From the NCBI GenBank assembly GCA_026004775.1, contig BPJU01000016.1, positions 1 to 64,000 of the forward strand: a stretch of DNA of 64,000 nt, given 5' to 3'. Under the pieces are notes generated by a model that saw nothing but the letters and a program-made list of their open reading frames with translations, searched no databases and was not told where the DNA came from. Positions 35,974 through 44,904 of this stretch are shown piece after piece. This stretch comes from Pirellulaceae bacterium (GTDB lineage Bacteria > Planctomycetota > Planctomycetia > Pirellulales > Pirellulaceae). Numbering within the stretch: the stretch's first letter is position 1; each line of letters starts with the position of its first letter. Position numbers and translations under genes: made by a program.

Positions 35974-37584
35974 TTACCATAGCGGCCGATACTGCTGGGC
36001 CAGTTGTTTGAACGACTGGACTTGTTGCTCCTGCCAGGCGGCGGGGCGCGCCAGTTCGTCGGCCAGGATTCGAGCCACATCGGGGGCGGCTTGTTCGGCT
36101 GCTTCGGCATCCAGAAACAAGGCTCGCGTGCGGCGAGCCAACACGTCTTCAACGGTGCGAGCCATTTCGAAACGCACGCTCCACACGACATCGGCCAGCC
36201 GGTAAGGAAGCCGCGGGTCGAGAGGTAGGGCGAGCCGGGGTGTGCGCGCGATCCACTCGTCGAGCAGTCTTGTATCGGCCCCCGGCATGGCGCCGTAATC
36301 GCGAAGGGCCTCCCTGGCTTGATCACCGCTGTAAAGTTGCAACCGGTCGGTGCGGCAAGGGCGAACCGGCAGATCGGCCAGATGCATCGCCGCATCGACG
36401 GCTCTTTGGGCCATACGGCGAAACGTCGTCCACTTACCGCCGGTGATCGTGATCATCCCCTCGGGCCAGCATACCAGCAGATGTTCACGAGCCAATCGCG
36501 CCGTCGTGCGGTGCGGCCGGTACACCAGTGGCCGCTGCCCGGCAAATACCGATCGAATGTCCTGCACGTCCATCGGCCGCCGAAGATAGGCACTCAGATG
36601 CCCGATCAGGTAGTCGATTTCGGCACCAGCAGCCTGCGGCTCGACAACCGGCTCTTGGATCGGAACATCGGTCGTACCTACCAGCAACCGTCCGTACCAG
36701 GGTATGGCAAACAGCACTCGGCCGTCCCGAGTTCGCGGTATCAAGAGAGCGTCGCTGCCGCCCAGATAGTCCCCGGCCAGCACCAGGTGGCTGCCTTGGC
36801 TGTAGGTTAAAAGTGGGTGGGCTTGCCGGTCGACTTTCCGGCGGAACTGATCAGCAAAAATCCCGGTGGCATTGATCACGCAACGGCCGCTCACCTCCCA
36901 TTGTCGACCGGTCTCCCGGTCGTGCAGCCGCAGTCCCACCACACGTCCGGTGGAGTTCGTCCTCGGTTCGGCTTCTACATAGTTCAGCAGGCAGGCTCCT
37001 AGAGCCACAGCGGTGCGGACAAGCAGGATGGCTAGCCGGGCGTCGTCGAACTGCCCGTCATAGTAGAGCAGTCCGGCGCGAAGTCGGTCCGGTTTCAACC
37101 CTGGCAGTCTTTCCAGCGTTTCTGCGCGGCCCAAAGCGCAACTGCGCGGCAGTGGGTATGCCCCGCCCAGCCAGTCGTAGACGGCCAATCCGGTCCCCAC
37201 GAGCCACCGCTCGTACCAACCGTAACACGGCACGATGAATCCAAGCGGATGCACCAGGTGCGGGGCGGAATTCAGTAGCCATGCCCGCTCGGCCAGAGCT
37301 TCTCGCACCAGCCGCCACTGGCCCTGGGCAAGGTAGCGAAGACCGCCGTGGATGAGCTTCGTGCTGCGACTGGAGGTACCTTGGGCAAAGTCGTTCCGCT
37401 CGACCAATAACGTGCGATAACCGCGCAGGGCGGCGTCCACGGCACAGCCCAACCCGGTTGCGCCGCCGCCGACCACCAGAATGTCCCACACATCCCCAGC
37501 GGTAGCCTGTTCCAGCAGCATTGCTCGATCCGGAGGTTGCTGTGGCGGTGGACCAATCATTCCGGTTGTTTCGCGTCGACTCAT
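35974..37584 (-). CDS. glpD: Glycerol-3-phosphate dehydrogenase, copy 2
   Basis: This is an identical duplicate of glpD at 27021-28631, complete and presumably functional. An upstream ATG at 37632 is the alternative start. Confidence 0.92.
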   Translation of the reverse strand: MSRRETTGMIGPPPQQPPDRAMLLEQATAGDVWDILVVGGGATGLGCAVDAALRGYRTLLVERNDFAQGTSSRSTKLIHGGLRYLAQGQWRLVREALAERAWLLNSAPHLVHPLGFIVPCYGWYERWLVGTGLAVYDWLGGAYPLPRSCALGRAETLERLPGLKPDRLRAGLLYYDGQFDDARLAILLVRTAVALGACLLNYVEAEPRTNSTGRVVGLRLHDRETGRQWEVSGRCVINATGIFADQFRRKVDRQAHPLLTYSQGSHLVLAGDYLGGSDALLIPRTRDGRVLFAIPWYGRLLVGTTDVPIQEPVVEPQAAGAEIDYLIGHLSAYLRRPMDVQDIRSVFAGQRPLVYRPHRTTARLAREHLLVCWPEGMITITGGKWTTFRRMAQRAVDAAMHLADLPVRPCRTDRLQLYSGDQAREALRDYGAMPGADTRLLDEWIARTPRLALPLDPRLPYRLADVVWSVRFEMARTVEDVLARRTRALFLDAEAAEQAAPDVARILADELARPAAWQEQQVQSFKQLAQQYRPLW

Positions 37585-37693
37585 CGTGGCTCGATCCAAG
37601 CCGTTTGTGGGACTCGCAGGTGGTGCCGCCAACTTCCCGGCTGGCGGCTTTCTCCTGGGAATGCGGACCCCCTTCCCGCTAACAACCCGCCGG

Positions 37694-37702
37694 TGTTATA
37701 AT
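37694..37702 (+). promoter_or_regulatory. Extended -10 promoter for the PIN-TRAM gene, copy 2
   Basis: This is the duplicate of the TGTTATAAT site at 28741-28749, so the second set of genes keeps its own promoter. Confidence 0.55.
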
Positions 37703-37989
37703 CCGATTAGATTAATTATCCCCACCCGGTTTGCCACTGTCTGTGGGCGGCCCCGGAACAAGCTGCCGCATGCTCCGAAGTACCGGACGCCATGATCGGA
37801 TGATGTAGGTTTTTATAGTGAGACGGGAACGGCACGGTCGGCAGCGGTTCTGATCCACGCCCGGGGGCTCCTCGTATGGTGTGGCTCAGCAATGGGCTGT
37901 CGCAGGGGGTACGTTTGTCCTGGCAGGCCCGGCCGCTCGGGGAGTGGCTGGGAGCGGGACCCGCCAAACATCGGAAAGGAGCAGCAACC

Positions 37990-39033
37990 TTGGACCTGGC
38001 ATTGTGGATTTTACGGGGTGTTTTTGTCGCCGTAGCGGCTGGTTTGGGACTGTCGATTATCAATTCACCGGTCCTCCAGGAACTTCGTGATCCGTGGCCT
38101 TGGGTGGTATTCATCGGTATCCTGGCCGGTTCCGGATTGGTGATTCTGTTCGATGTACTGCTCCCACGCAAACGCATTGAACTTCTTTCGTGCATCTATT
38201 TCGGCATTGTGGTCGGGCTGTTCTTGAGCTACGTGCTGAGCCTGGCGTTGAGCCCGCTTTTGCTGGATGCGGACCTGAAACCGAGCAAGTACGCGCCCGT
38301 GGTACAAGTCTTGATGGGCGTGGCGCTTTGCTACATCTGCATCAGCTTCTTGCTCCAAACCAAGGATGATTTCCGCTTCATTATTCCCTATGTGGAATTC
38401 TCGAAAGAAGTCAAAGGCAATCGCCCTTACATATTGGACACGAGTGTGGTTATTGACGGGCGGCTGGCCGACATCGTCGAGACGCACATTTTCGACAACC
38501 AACTGATCATGCCTCGCTTCGTCATCCAGGAGCTCCAGTCGATTGCCGACAGTAACGACCGCCTGCGGCGAGCTCGCGGCCGCCGCGGCCTGGATATCCT
38601 GAACCGGTTACGGAACAACGAAAAGGTCGATTTCAAGATTTACGACCGAGAAGTGCCCGGTACCGAGAACCAACCGGTGGACATGAAACTGGTAATGCTT
38701 GCCAAGCACCTGGACGGCAAAATCATCACCGGCGACTACAACCTGAACAAAGTCGCCCGCCTGCACAACGTGCCGGTGATCAACCTCAATGACTTGGCCA
38801 ATGCTCTGAAGCCCGCTTTCATTCCGGGTGAATCGCTGGACATCAAGCTGATCAAGCCGGGAGAGGAATTCGGGCAAGGCGTCGGTTACCTGGATGACGG
38901 CACCATGGTGGTGATCGAAAACGGCCGGGATTACGTAGGAAAAACGGTGCATGCCACGGTCACCAGTGTCCTTCAAACCAGCGCGGGACGCATGATATTC
39001 GGGAAGTTCGAACGTGTGGCCGAAAGCGCCTGA
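37990..39033 (+). CDS. PIN-TRAM membrane protein, copy 2
   Basis: This is an identical duplicate of the gene at 29037-30080, with the same TTG start behind AAAGGAG. Confidence 0.85.
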   Translation: MDLALWILRGVFVAVAAGLGLSIINSPVLQELRDPWPWVVFIGILAGSGLVILFDVLLPRKRIELLSCIYFGIVVGLFLSYVLSLALSPLLLDADLKPSKYAPVVQVLMGVALCYICISFLLQTKDDFRFIIPYVEFSKEVKGNRPYILDTSVVIDGRLADIVETHIFDNQLIMPRFVIQELQSIADSNDRLRRARGRRGLDILNRLRNNEKVDFKIYDREVPGTENQPVDMKLVMLAKHLDGKIITGDYNLNKVARLHNVPVINLNDLANALKPAFIPGESLDIKLIKPGEEFGQGVGYLDDGTMVVIENGRDYVGKTVHATVTSVLQTSAGRMIFGKFERVAESA

Positions 39034-39174
39034 CCGATGGAAAACCGGCCCATCCACCAGCCAAGAACCTTTTCTGGACCGGGACCCCGGGGTACACTGA
39101 AAGGTGTGCTGGAGAGATTGTGTAGGCGTGTTGGATAACCGGATCTACCCGGTGGGAGGCGACTGGCAGAACCA

Positions 39175-39582
39175 ATGACACGATCGACCGATACGACGAC
39201 GCCGCGGAGTCTGGCGGCTGCCGTAGCCGTAGCGCGGACCGCGGCCGAGCACCGTGGTCAGGATATTGTTCTTTTGGACATGCGGTCCTGTTCGCAGCTT
39301 TTCGACTACTTCGTGATCGCCACAGGAACCAGCCGCCGCCAGTTGCATGCCATGAGTGAAGAGATCGACCGGGTGATGCAGGCAGAGTTTCACGACGAGC
39401 GGTTGGGGCTGGAAGGGTATGAGGCCAGCCGGTGGATTGTCCTGGATTACGGTGATGTGGTTGTGCACTTGTTTGACGAAGAGACACGCCAGTACTACAA
39501 CCTTGAAGATTTGTGGGCAGAAGCCCCGCGAGTCGACTGGGCTACCCTGGCCGGCCGGCGCGATGTGGCGCTGTTGGGCTGA
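39175..39582 (+). CDS. rsfS: Ribosome silencing factor RsfS, copy 2
   Basis: This is an identical duplicate of rsfS at 30222-30629. Two expressed copies would double the dose of a translation inhibitor. Confidence 0.93.
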   Translation: MTRSTDTTTPRSLAAAVAVARTAAEHRGQDIVLLDMRSCSQLFDYFVIATGTSRRQLHAMSEEIDRVMQAEFHDERLGLEGYEASRWIVLDYGDVVVHLFDEETRQYYNLEDLWAEAPRVDWATLAGRRDVALLG

Positions 39583-39751
39583 CCGTTGCCGGTAGCTGCC
39601 TGGCTCGACTCGGTGGTCGAGCCGGCTCGGTCGGGCCCGGCTGCTGCAAATCCTTCCTTGTCAAAATCCCTCGTTTGGTTTATCACTGCCCGAAGTATCG
39701 CATCGATGCGCCAGCAGGGCGGTGTTCGGAAACAAAGGACAACAGACGAAA

Positions 39752-41641
39752 ATGAACGTATTGGGCGAGTTGCGCCGCAGATTTGCTGAAGCGCTGCGGG
39801 CACTGGTGGACGACCCGAAGCCGATGTTGGCCCAGGTGTTGCCGACTCAAGATGAACGCTTCGGCGACTACCAGGCCAATTTTGCGATGGCTCTGGCCCG
39901 ACCGCTTCGCAAACCGCCGCGCCAGATCGCCGAACACGTCGTATCGGCACTGGACGTGGATGATCTTTGTGAACCGCCCGAAATCGCCGGACCGGGGTTT
40001 ATCAATTTGAAGTTGCGTCGCGAGTGGTTGGCCGAGCAACTGCGGCGGATGGCCGCCGATCCTCGCTTGGGCATTTCCCCGGTATCCCAACCGCGCACCG
40101 TGGTAATCGACTATTCCAGCCCGAACGTGGCAAAACCGATGCACGTCGGCCATATCCGCTCGACCGTGATCGGAGACGCGCTCTACCGCACGATGAGGTT
40201 TCTGGGGCATCGCGTATTGAGCGATAACCACTTGGGCGACTGGGGAACCCAGTTCGGCATGATCCTGTACGGATACAAGCACTTTCGCGACGAGGAGAAT
40301 TACCGTCGCCAGCCGGTCGCCGAACTTTCTCGGCTGTATAAGCTGATGCATCAGTTGGTCGACTATCACGAAGCAATGAGGAGCCTTGAGCAGCTCGAGC
40401 AGCGGCGGCAAACCAGCTCCGATCCGGCGGCTTTCCAGGAACAGCTCCAGGAGCTTCAACGGCGGGTCGCGCGCGTCGCTGAGGATCCCCAGCTTCTGAG
40501 CTTGGCCCGCCAGCACCCCCAGATTGCTACTGCGGTCCTCGAAGAAACGGCCAAATTGCACGCCGGTGATCCCGAAAACCGAAAGCTATGGTCCGAATTC
40601 ATGCCGCTGTGCCTGGAGGAGATTAATAGAATCTATCAACGGCTGGGCATCACGTTCGACATGCAACTTGGTGAAAGTTTCTACCAGCCGATGCTGGCTG
40701 ACGTAGTACGCGAGCTACAAGGAAAAGGCCTGGCCAGGATAAGCGACGGTGCCGTCTGTGTCTTTCTCGAGGGCTTTGATACGCCGATGATTGTTCAGAA
40801 GAGCGATGGGGCGTATCTGTATGCCACCACGGACCTGGCCACGCTGAAATACCGGATGGAACACTTCCATCCAGATGCCATTTTGTATGTCGTGGACGCT
40901 CGGCAAAGCGATCACTTTGCCAAATTATTTGCCACAGCTCGGCTGTGGGGCTATCGTGACGTCGAATTGCAGCATATTAGTTTCGGGACGGTGTTAGGCG
41001 AAGACGGCCGGCCTTATAAGACTCGTGAAGGCGATACGGTGGCTCTGGAAGAGTTGTTGGACGAAGCGGTGGCTCATGCACTGCGCGTGGTATGCCAGGT
41101 GGATGATGCCAAACCGGAGGGGCGGGAGTTATCGGATGACGAGAGGCGGCGGGTGGCGTGGGTCGTGGGGCATGCGGCGGTCAAATATCGCGACTTGTCG
41201 CACAACCGCACCAGCGACTATGTTTTCAGTTTCGAGAAGATGCTGGCTCTGGACGGCAATACCGCTGCCTACTTGTTGTACGCGTATGCACGCGTCAACA
41301 ATATTTTTGCCAAGGGGGGAATTGATCCGGAAGAAGTACGGCGCCAGCCGGCGGCACCTCAATTGCCGACAGCCGAGGAACGGGCGTTGGCGGTGAGTTT
41401 GGTGCGTTTTCATGAGACTTTGGAGGATGTGTTGGTTGATTATCGGCCGAACATTCTGACCAATTATTTGTATGATGTCGCCCAGCGTTTTTCGCGTTTT
41501 TATACAAATCCTCAGTGTCGCGTGCTGCAAGCGGAGACGGATGCGTTACGGCGGGAGCGGCTGACGCTCTGTGATTTGACGGGGCGAACTTTGAAAGTGG
41601 GTTTGGCGTGTTTGGGTATTGAGGTGGTGCCGAAGATGTAA
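39752..41641 (+). CDS. argS: Arginyl-tRNA synthetase (intact copy)
   Basis: This 629-residue class I synthetase charges tRNA-Arg. It has an N-terminal Arg-tRNA-synt_N domain, the HIGH motif in KPMHVGHIRSTVIGDALYR, DNHLGDWGTQFGM, the catalytic LYATTDLATL region, and the KMSK-equivalent loop SFGTVLGEDGRPYKTREGD, which lacks a canonical KMSKS as is normal for many ArgRS. It ends with a DALR anticodon-binding domain (HNRTSDYVFSF through the Leu/Arg-rich end). AAAGGA precedes the ATG at 39752. It is the only full argS in the window; the copy at 30799 is truncated. Confidence 0.96.
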   Translation: MNVLGELRRRFAEALRALVDDPKPMLAQVLPTQDERFGDYQANFAMALARPLRKPPRQIAEHVVSALDVDDLCEPPEIAGPGFINLKLRREWLAEQLRRMAADPRLGISPVSQPRTVVIDYSSPNVAKPMHVGHIRSTVIGDALYRTMRFLGHRVLSDNHLGDWGTQFGMILYGYKHFRDEENYRRQPVAELSRLYKLMHQLVDYHEAMRSLEQLEQRRQTSSDPAAFQEQLQELQRRVARVAEDPQLLSLARQHPQIATAVLEETAKLHAGDPENRKLWSEFMPLCLEEINRIYQRLGITFDMQLGESFYQPMLADVVRELQGKGLARISDGAVCVFLEGFDTPMIVQKSDGAYLYATTDLATLKYRMEHFHPDAILYVVDARQSDHFAKLFATARLWGYRDVELQHISFGTVLGEDGRPYKTREGDTVALEELLDEAVAHALRVVCQVDDAKPEGRELSDDERRRVAWVVGHAAVKYRDLSHNRTSDYVFSFEKMLALDGNTAAYLLYAYARVNNIFAKGGIDPEEVRRQPAAPQLPTAEERALAVSLVRFHETLEDVLVDYRPNILTNYLYDVAQRFSRFYTNPQCRVLQAETDALRRERLTLCDLTGRTLKVGLACLGIEVVPKM

Positions 41642-41651
41642 ATTTCTATTC

Positions 41652-42610
41652 TCCCTCCCAGGCCTTCGGCCGGGGCCATGGAGAATCGGCCCCTCCGGGG
41701 CTGTTCGTTGGGGCGTCCCGCGATATTCGTTCCGTATCCGTGACACGGTTTACCTTCATCAAACCAACACCGCCACGCGGCACACATTCCCAGGCCTTCG
41801 GCCTGGGCTATTAAAATCGGCCCCTCCGGGGCCGTTCGTTGGGGCGTCCCGCGATGTTCGTTGCGTGTCCGTGACACGGTTTACCTTCATCAAACTCAAC
41901 ACCGCCACGCGGCACACATTCCCAGGCCTTCGGCCTGGGCTATTAAAACCGGCCCCTCCGGGGCCGTTCGTTGCGGCGTCCCGCGATGTTCGTTACGTGT
42001 CCGTGACACGGTTCACCTTCATCAAACTCAACACCGCCACGCCGCTCGCATTCCCAGGCCTTCGGCCTGGGCTATTAAAACCGGCCCCTCCGGGGCCGTT
42101 CGTTGCGGCGTCCCGCGATGTTCGTTACGTGTCCGTGACACGGTTCACCTTCATCAAACTCAACACCGCCACGCCGCTCGCATTCCCAGGCCTTCGGCCT
42201 GGGCTATTAAAACCGGCCCCTCCGGGGCCGTTCGTTGCGGCATCCCGTGATGCTCGTTCCGTGTCCGTGACACGGTTTACCTTCATCAAACTCAACACCG
42301 CCACGCGGCACACATTCCCAGGCCTTCGGCCTGGGCTATTAAAACCGGCCCTCTCCGGGGCCGTTCGTTGGGGCGTCCCGCGATGTTCGTTACGTGTCCG
42401 TGACACGGTTCACCTTCATCAAACTCAACACCGCCACGCCGCTCGCATTCCCAGGCCTTCGGCCTGGGCTATTGAAAACCGGCCCCTCCGGGGCCGTTCG
42501 TTGGCGGCGTCCCGCGATGTTCGTTACGTGTCCGTCACATGGTTTACATTCACCGAACCAACAGCACCACAAGCCGTTACCAATACCCTCGCTTTGCGGC
42601 CTGGGTCGAT
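41652..42610. repeat. 132-bp hairpin repeat array, left of the RAYT gene
   Basis: There are about seven units. The conserved cores (CATTCCCAGGCC) start at 41785, 41917, 42049, 42181, 42313 and 42446, so the period is 132 bases with one 133. Each unit carries two perfect hairpins about 10 bases apart: CCCAGGCC-TTC-GGCCTGGG and CGGCCCC-TCC-GGGGCCG, then a less structured part ending ACACGGTTTACCTTCATCAA. Because 132 is a multiple of three, long false open frames cross the array on both strands. It begins just after argS. Confidence 0.93.
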
Positions 42611-42731
42611 CAACTAGCCGTGTTCACCCAGCGGTACTAAAATTTACCAGCAGAACTTTTTAAGCCTCTAATACAAAAGTTCCGTATCAGTTCGGCGTTA
42701 CATAGTATGAGCTATGGTAAAGGAGAGTGAC

Positions 42732-43184
42732 GTGGCACATTCATTGGCTAAAATGTATGTTCATGTGGTCTTTTCAACTAAGCATCGCCTACCAGTGTTG
42801 CTGGAGGAATGGCGAGGTCAACTATTTGGGGTGTTCATAGGAATCGCCCGGCATATCGGTTGCCCCGCCTTGGCGGTCGGTGGCGTAGCTGATCATGTGC
42901 ATTTGTTGCTGTTGTGGAGTCGAACCATTAGTGTCGCAGAAGGTGTAGGTAAGATCAAATCCGCCACCTCCGCGTGGCTAAATAAATCGGGACGTCTTCC
43001 TGCTGCATTTCATTGGCAAAATGGCTACGGGGCATTTTCCATAGGCCAGAGCGAGGTGCGTGGAATTACCGAGTATATCCGGAAGCAGCCAGAGCATCAT
43101 AGGACGCAGTCGTTTGAAAACGAACTCCGTGAATGGCTTCGTCGATACGAAATCGAATGGGATGAACGATATGTGTGGGACTAG
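42732..43184 (+). CDS. IS200-like/REP-associated tyrosine transposase (Y1, HUH)
   Basis: This 150-residue single-strand DNA transposase is of the TnpA type. The start LAKMYVHVVFSTKHR matches the family, the HUH metal site is H55-V-H57 in GVADHVHLLLLW, and the nucleophile is probably Y115 in ITEYIRKQPEHH; the C-terminus YEIEWDERYVW is also typical. The GTG at 42732 has AAGGAGA six bases upstream and is preferred to the ATG at 42714. No TnpB accompanies it. It is flanked on both sides by arrays of the same 132-bp hairpin repeat, as expected of RAYT proteins that mobilise REP-like palindromes. Confidence 0.9.
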   Translation: MAHSLAKMYVHVVFSTKHRLPVLLEEWRGQLFGVFIGIARHIGCPALAVGGVADHVHLLLLWSRTISVAEGVGKIKSATSAWLNKSGRLPAAFHWQNGYGAFSIGQSEVRGITEYIRKQPEHHRTQSFENELREWLRRYEIEWDERYVWD

Positions 43185-43238
43185 ATTAGTTCTATTTTCG
43201 TTGCCATTACGGGCGTTAAATGCTTCATTTGTCTCTTC

Positions 43239-43735
43239 CATTCCCAGGCCTTCGGCCGGGCTATTAAAATCGGCCCCTCCGGGCCGTTCGTTGGGGCGTC
43301 CCGCGATGTTCGTTGCGTGTCCTGACACGGTTTACCTTCATCAAACCAACACGGCGACGCGGCACACATTCCCAGGCCTTCGGCCTGAGCTATTAAAATC
43401 ATTCCCAGGCCTTCGGCGCGGGCTATTGAAAATCGGCCCCTCCAGGGCCGTTCGTTGGGGCGTCCCGCGATGTTCGTTGCGTGTCCCTGACACGGTTTAT
43501 CTTCATCAAACCAACACGGCGACGCGGCACACATTCCCAGGCCTTCGGCCTGGGCTATTAAAATCGGCCCCTCCGGGGCCGTTCGCGCTTCCCTTGACCC
43601 GCTTTTCCGCCCGTGACACGGTCTAACTTCACCCAACCCAACACGACCACGCGCCGTTTCCAATACCCTCGATTTGCGGCCTGAAAGGCCGCATTCTATT
43701 TAGCCCAGGCCAACGGCCTGGGAAAATCGAACAGA
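43239..43735. repeat. 132-bp hairpin repeat array, right of the RAYT gene
   Basis: Three to four units with cores at 43239, 43367, 43400 and 43532 are followed by a degenerate last unit ending in AGCCCAGGCCAACGGCCTGGG. Spacing is irregular, with an internal deletion giving two cores 33 bases apart, unlike the regular left array. Sequence and orientation match the left array. Confidence 0.9.
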
Positions 43736-43761
43736 CAACCGGGATGTTCGCTTCTTCTTGA

Positions 43762-44904
43762 TCACCCCTCCCCACACCCGTAGCGGCGGCATTGTTCGTC
43801 GCAGTAGCGGTCGGTCATGCCGGCCAGGTAGTCGCCCACGGCTCGCTGCAAACCCACCTGCTCGATCCGCGCCACGAATCGTTCGGGCATAAGCTGCGGG
43901 TGCCGCACGAAGAACTGAAATAGTGCCCGCAAGCGCTTCTGCGCCTTGGCTCGCACTGCCAGAAGCTGCGGGTGCCGGTAGACTCGCTCCGACAAAAACC
44001 GCTCCAGCTCAGCCTTCTGCGCTGCCAGCGACGGCGATGGTCCCAACCGAAACGGGCTTTTCCTGGCCGCCTGAGCGTCGGGAAACCGCCATCGCTCCAA
44101 CTCCGCCGCCCCTCGTTCAATAAGATCCGTCACCTGCACATCGATCAGGTCGTGTACGAGCGTCTTTCGCAATAAGGCCGGCGGCAAGGCTGGCCGACGC
44201 TGCCGGATCGTTTCCAGCAACGACCGAATCAAGGGCACCTCCGCCAACTCCTCGATCCGCACCAGCCCCAGCTTGATCGCGTCGTCCGTGTCATGCGCAT
44301 TGTAAGTAATACTGTCGGCAGCCTCGACGGCTTGCACTTCCAACAAGGGCCCGGACCGAACCGCCGCTTCGTCTCCTGCTCGAATCGCCTGCCCCTCTAA
44401 GACTTCCCAAGTGAGATTCAATCCGGGAAAGTCGTGATACCGGTGTTCCAGCTCTTCGGCCAGCGTCAACGCAAAGCGGTTGTGGGAAAAGCCGCCCCAC
44501 GGTTCCAGACACTCGTTTAAAGCATCCTCACCGGCATGGCCGAACGGCGGGTGGCCGATGTCGTGCAGCAACGCCAATGCCTCGATCAGATCCTCATTCA
44601 ATCGCAACGCTCGCCCAATGGTGCGTGCTATACCTGCTACCTCGAAAGTATGGGTAAGCCGGGTGCGATGGTAGTCGCCCAGTTCGCCGGTAAACACCTG
44701 CATCTTGCCGCTCAGCCGCCGAAACGCGGCACAATGAATGATCCGATCGCGATCCCTCTGATACGGACTGCGGTACGGATGCGGCGGCTCCGGATAGCGG
44801 CGGCCCCGAGATTGACTGCTGTGCATCGCATACGGAGCAAGATACTGCGATTCCCATAGGGAAGGATGAAAACGGTTCCGTGTCTCACCACCAACCCGAC
44901 TCAT
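43762..44904 (-). CDS. dgt: dGTPase-like HD-domain dNTP triphosphohydrolase
   Basis: This 380-residue enzyme hydrolyses dNTPs to nucleosides and triphosphate. The HD phosphohydrolase site shows H85 (RLTHTFEVAGIART), the H114-D115 pair (LLHDIGHPPFGHAGED) and the later acidic residue in TYNAHDTDDAIKLG. RDRDRIIHCAAFRRL is the typical N-terminal word. The ATG overlaps the uvrA stop by 4 bp (ATGA), so the two genes are co-translated; both act in DNA maintenance. Confidence 0.92.
   Translation of the reverse strand: MSRVGGETRNRFHPSLWESQYLAPYAMHSSQSRGRRYPEPPHPYRSPYQRDRDRIIHCAAFRRLSGKMQVFTGELGDYHRTRLTHTFEVAGIARTIGRALRLNEDLIEALALLHDIGHPPFGHAGEDALNECLEPWGGFSHNRFALTLAEELEHRYHDFPGLNLTWEVLEGQAIRAGDEAAVRSGPLLEVQAVEAADSITYNAHDTDDAIKLGLVRIEELAEVPLIRSLLETIRQRRPALPPALLRKTLVHDLIDVQVTDLIERGAAELERWRFPDAQAARKSPFRLGPSPSLAAQKAELERFLSERVYRHPQLLAVRAKAQKRLRALFQFFVRHPQLMPERFVARIEQVGLQRAVGDYLAGMTDRYCDEQCRRYGCGEG

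Larger units (their letters stand above)
32020..40972. repeat. Tandem duplication of about 8.95 kb, copy 2
   Basis: This is the right copy of the direct repeat, offset 8953 bases from copy 1. At the internal junction the argS sequence GTCGAATTGCAG runs directly into GATAAAGTCGCT of the secreted-protein gene; both parents share TCGAATT followed two bases later by AG. Within about 15 bases after the join, copy 2 differs from copy 1 (one deletion and two substitutions between GTCGCT and TCTTCC); beyond that I see no differences. The right edge is at argS codon 407, after which the intact argS continues. Confidence 0.95.

Noticed and set aside
41619-42617. A 332-codon open frame across the repeat array
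   Set aside because: The frame is kept open because the 132-bp repeat unit is a multiple of three. The sequence is the hairpin repeat itself, similar frames exist on both strands, and no start signal or protein family is seen.
43239-43735. UNCG tetraloop hairpins in the 132-bp repeat
   Set aside because: I first read CCTTCGG as a UUCG tetraloop, but maximal pairing gives 8-bp and 7-bp stems with 3-base loops (TTC and TCC).
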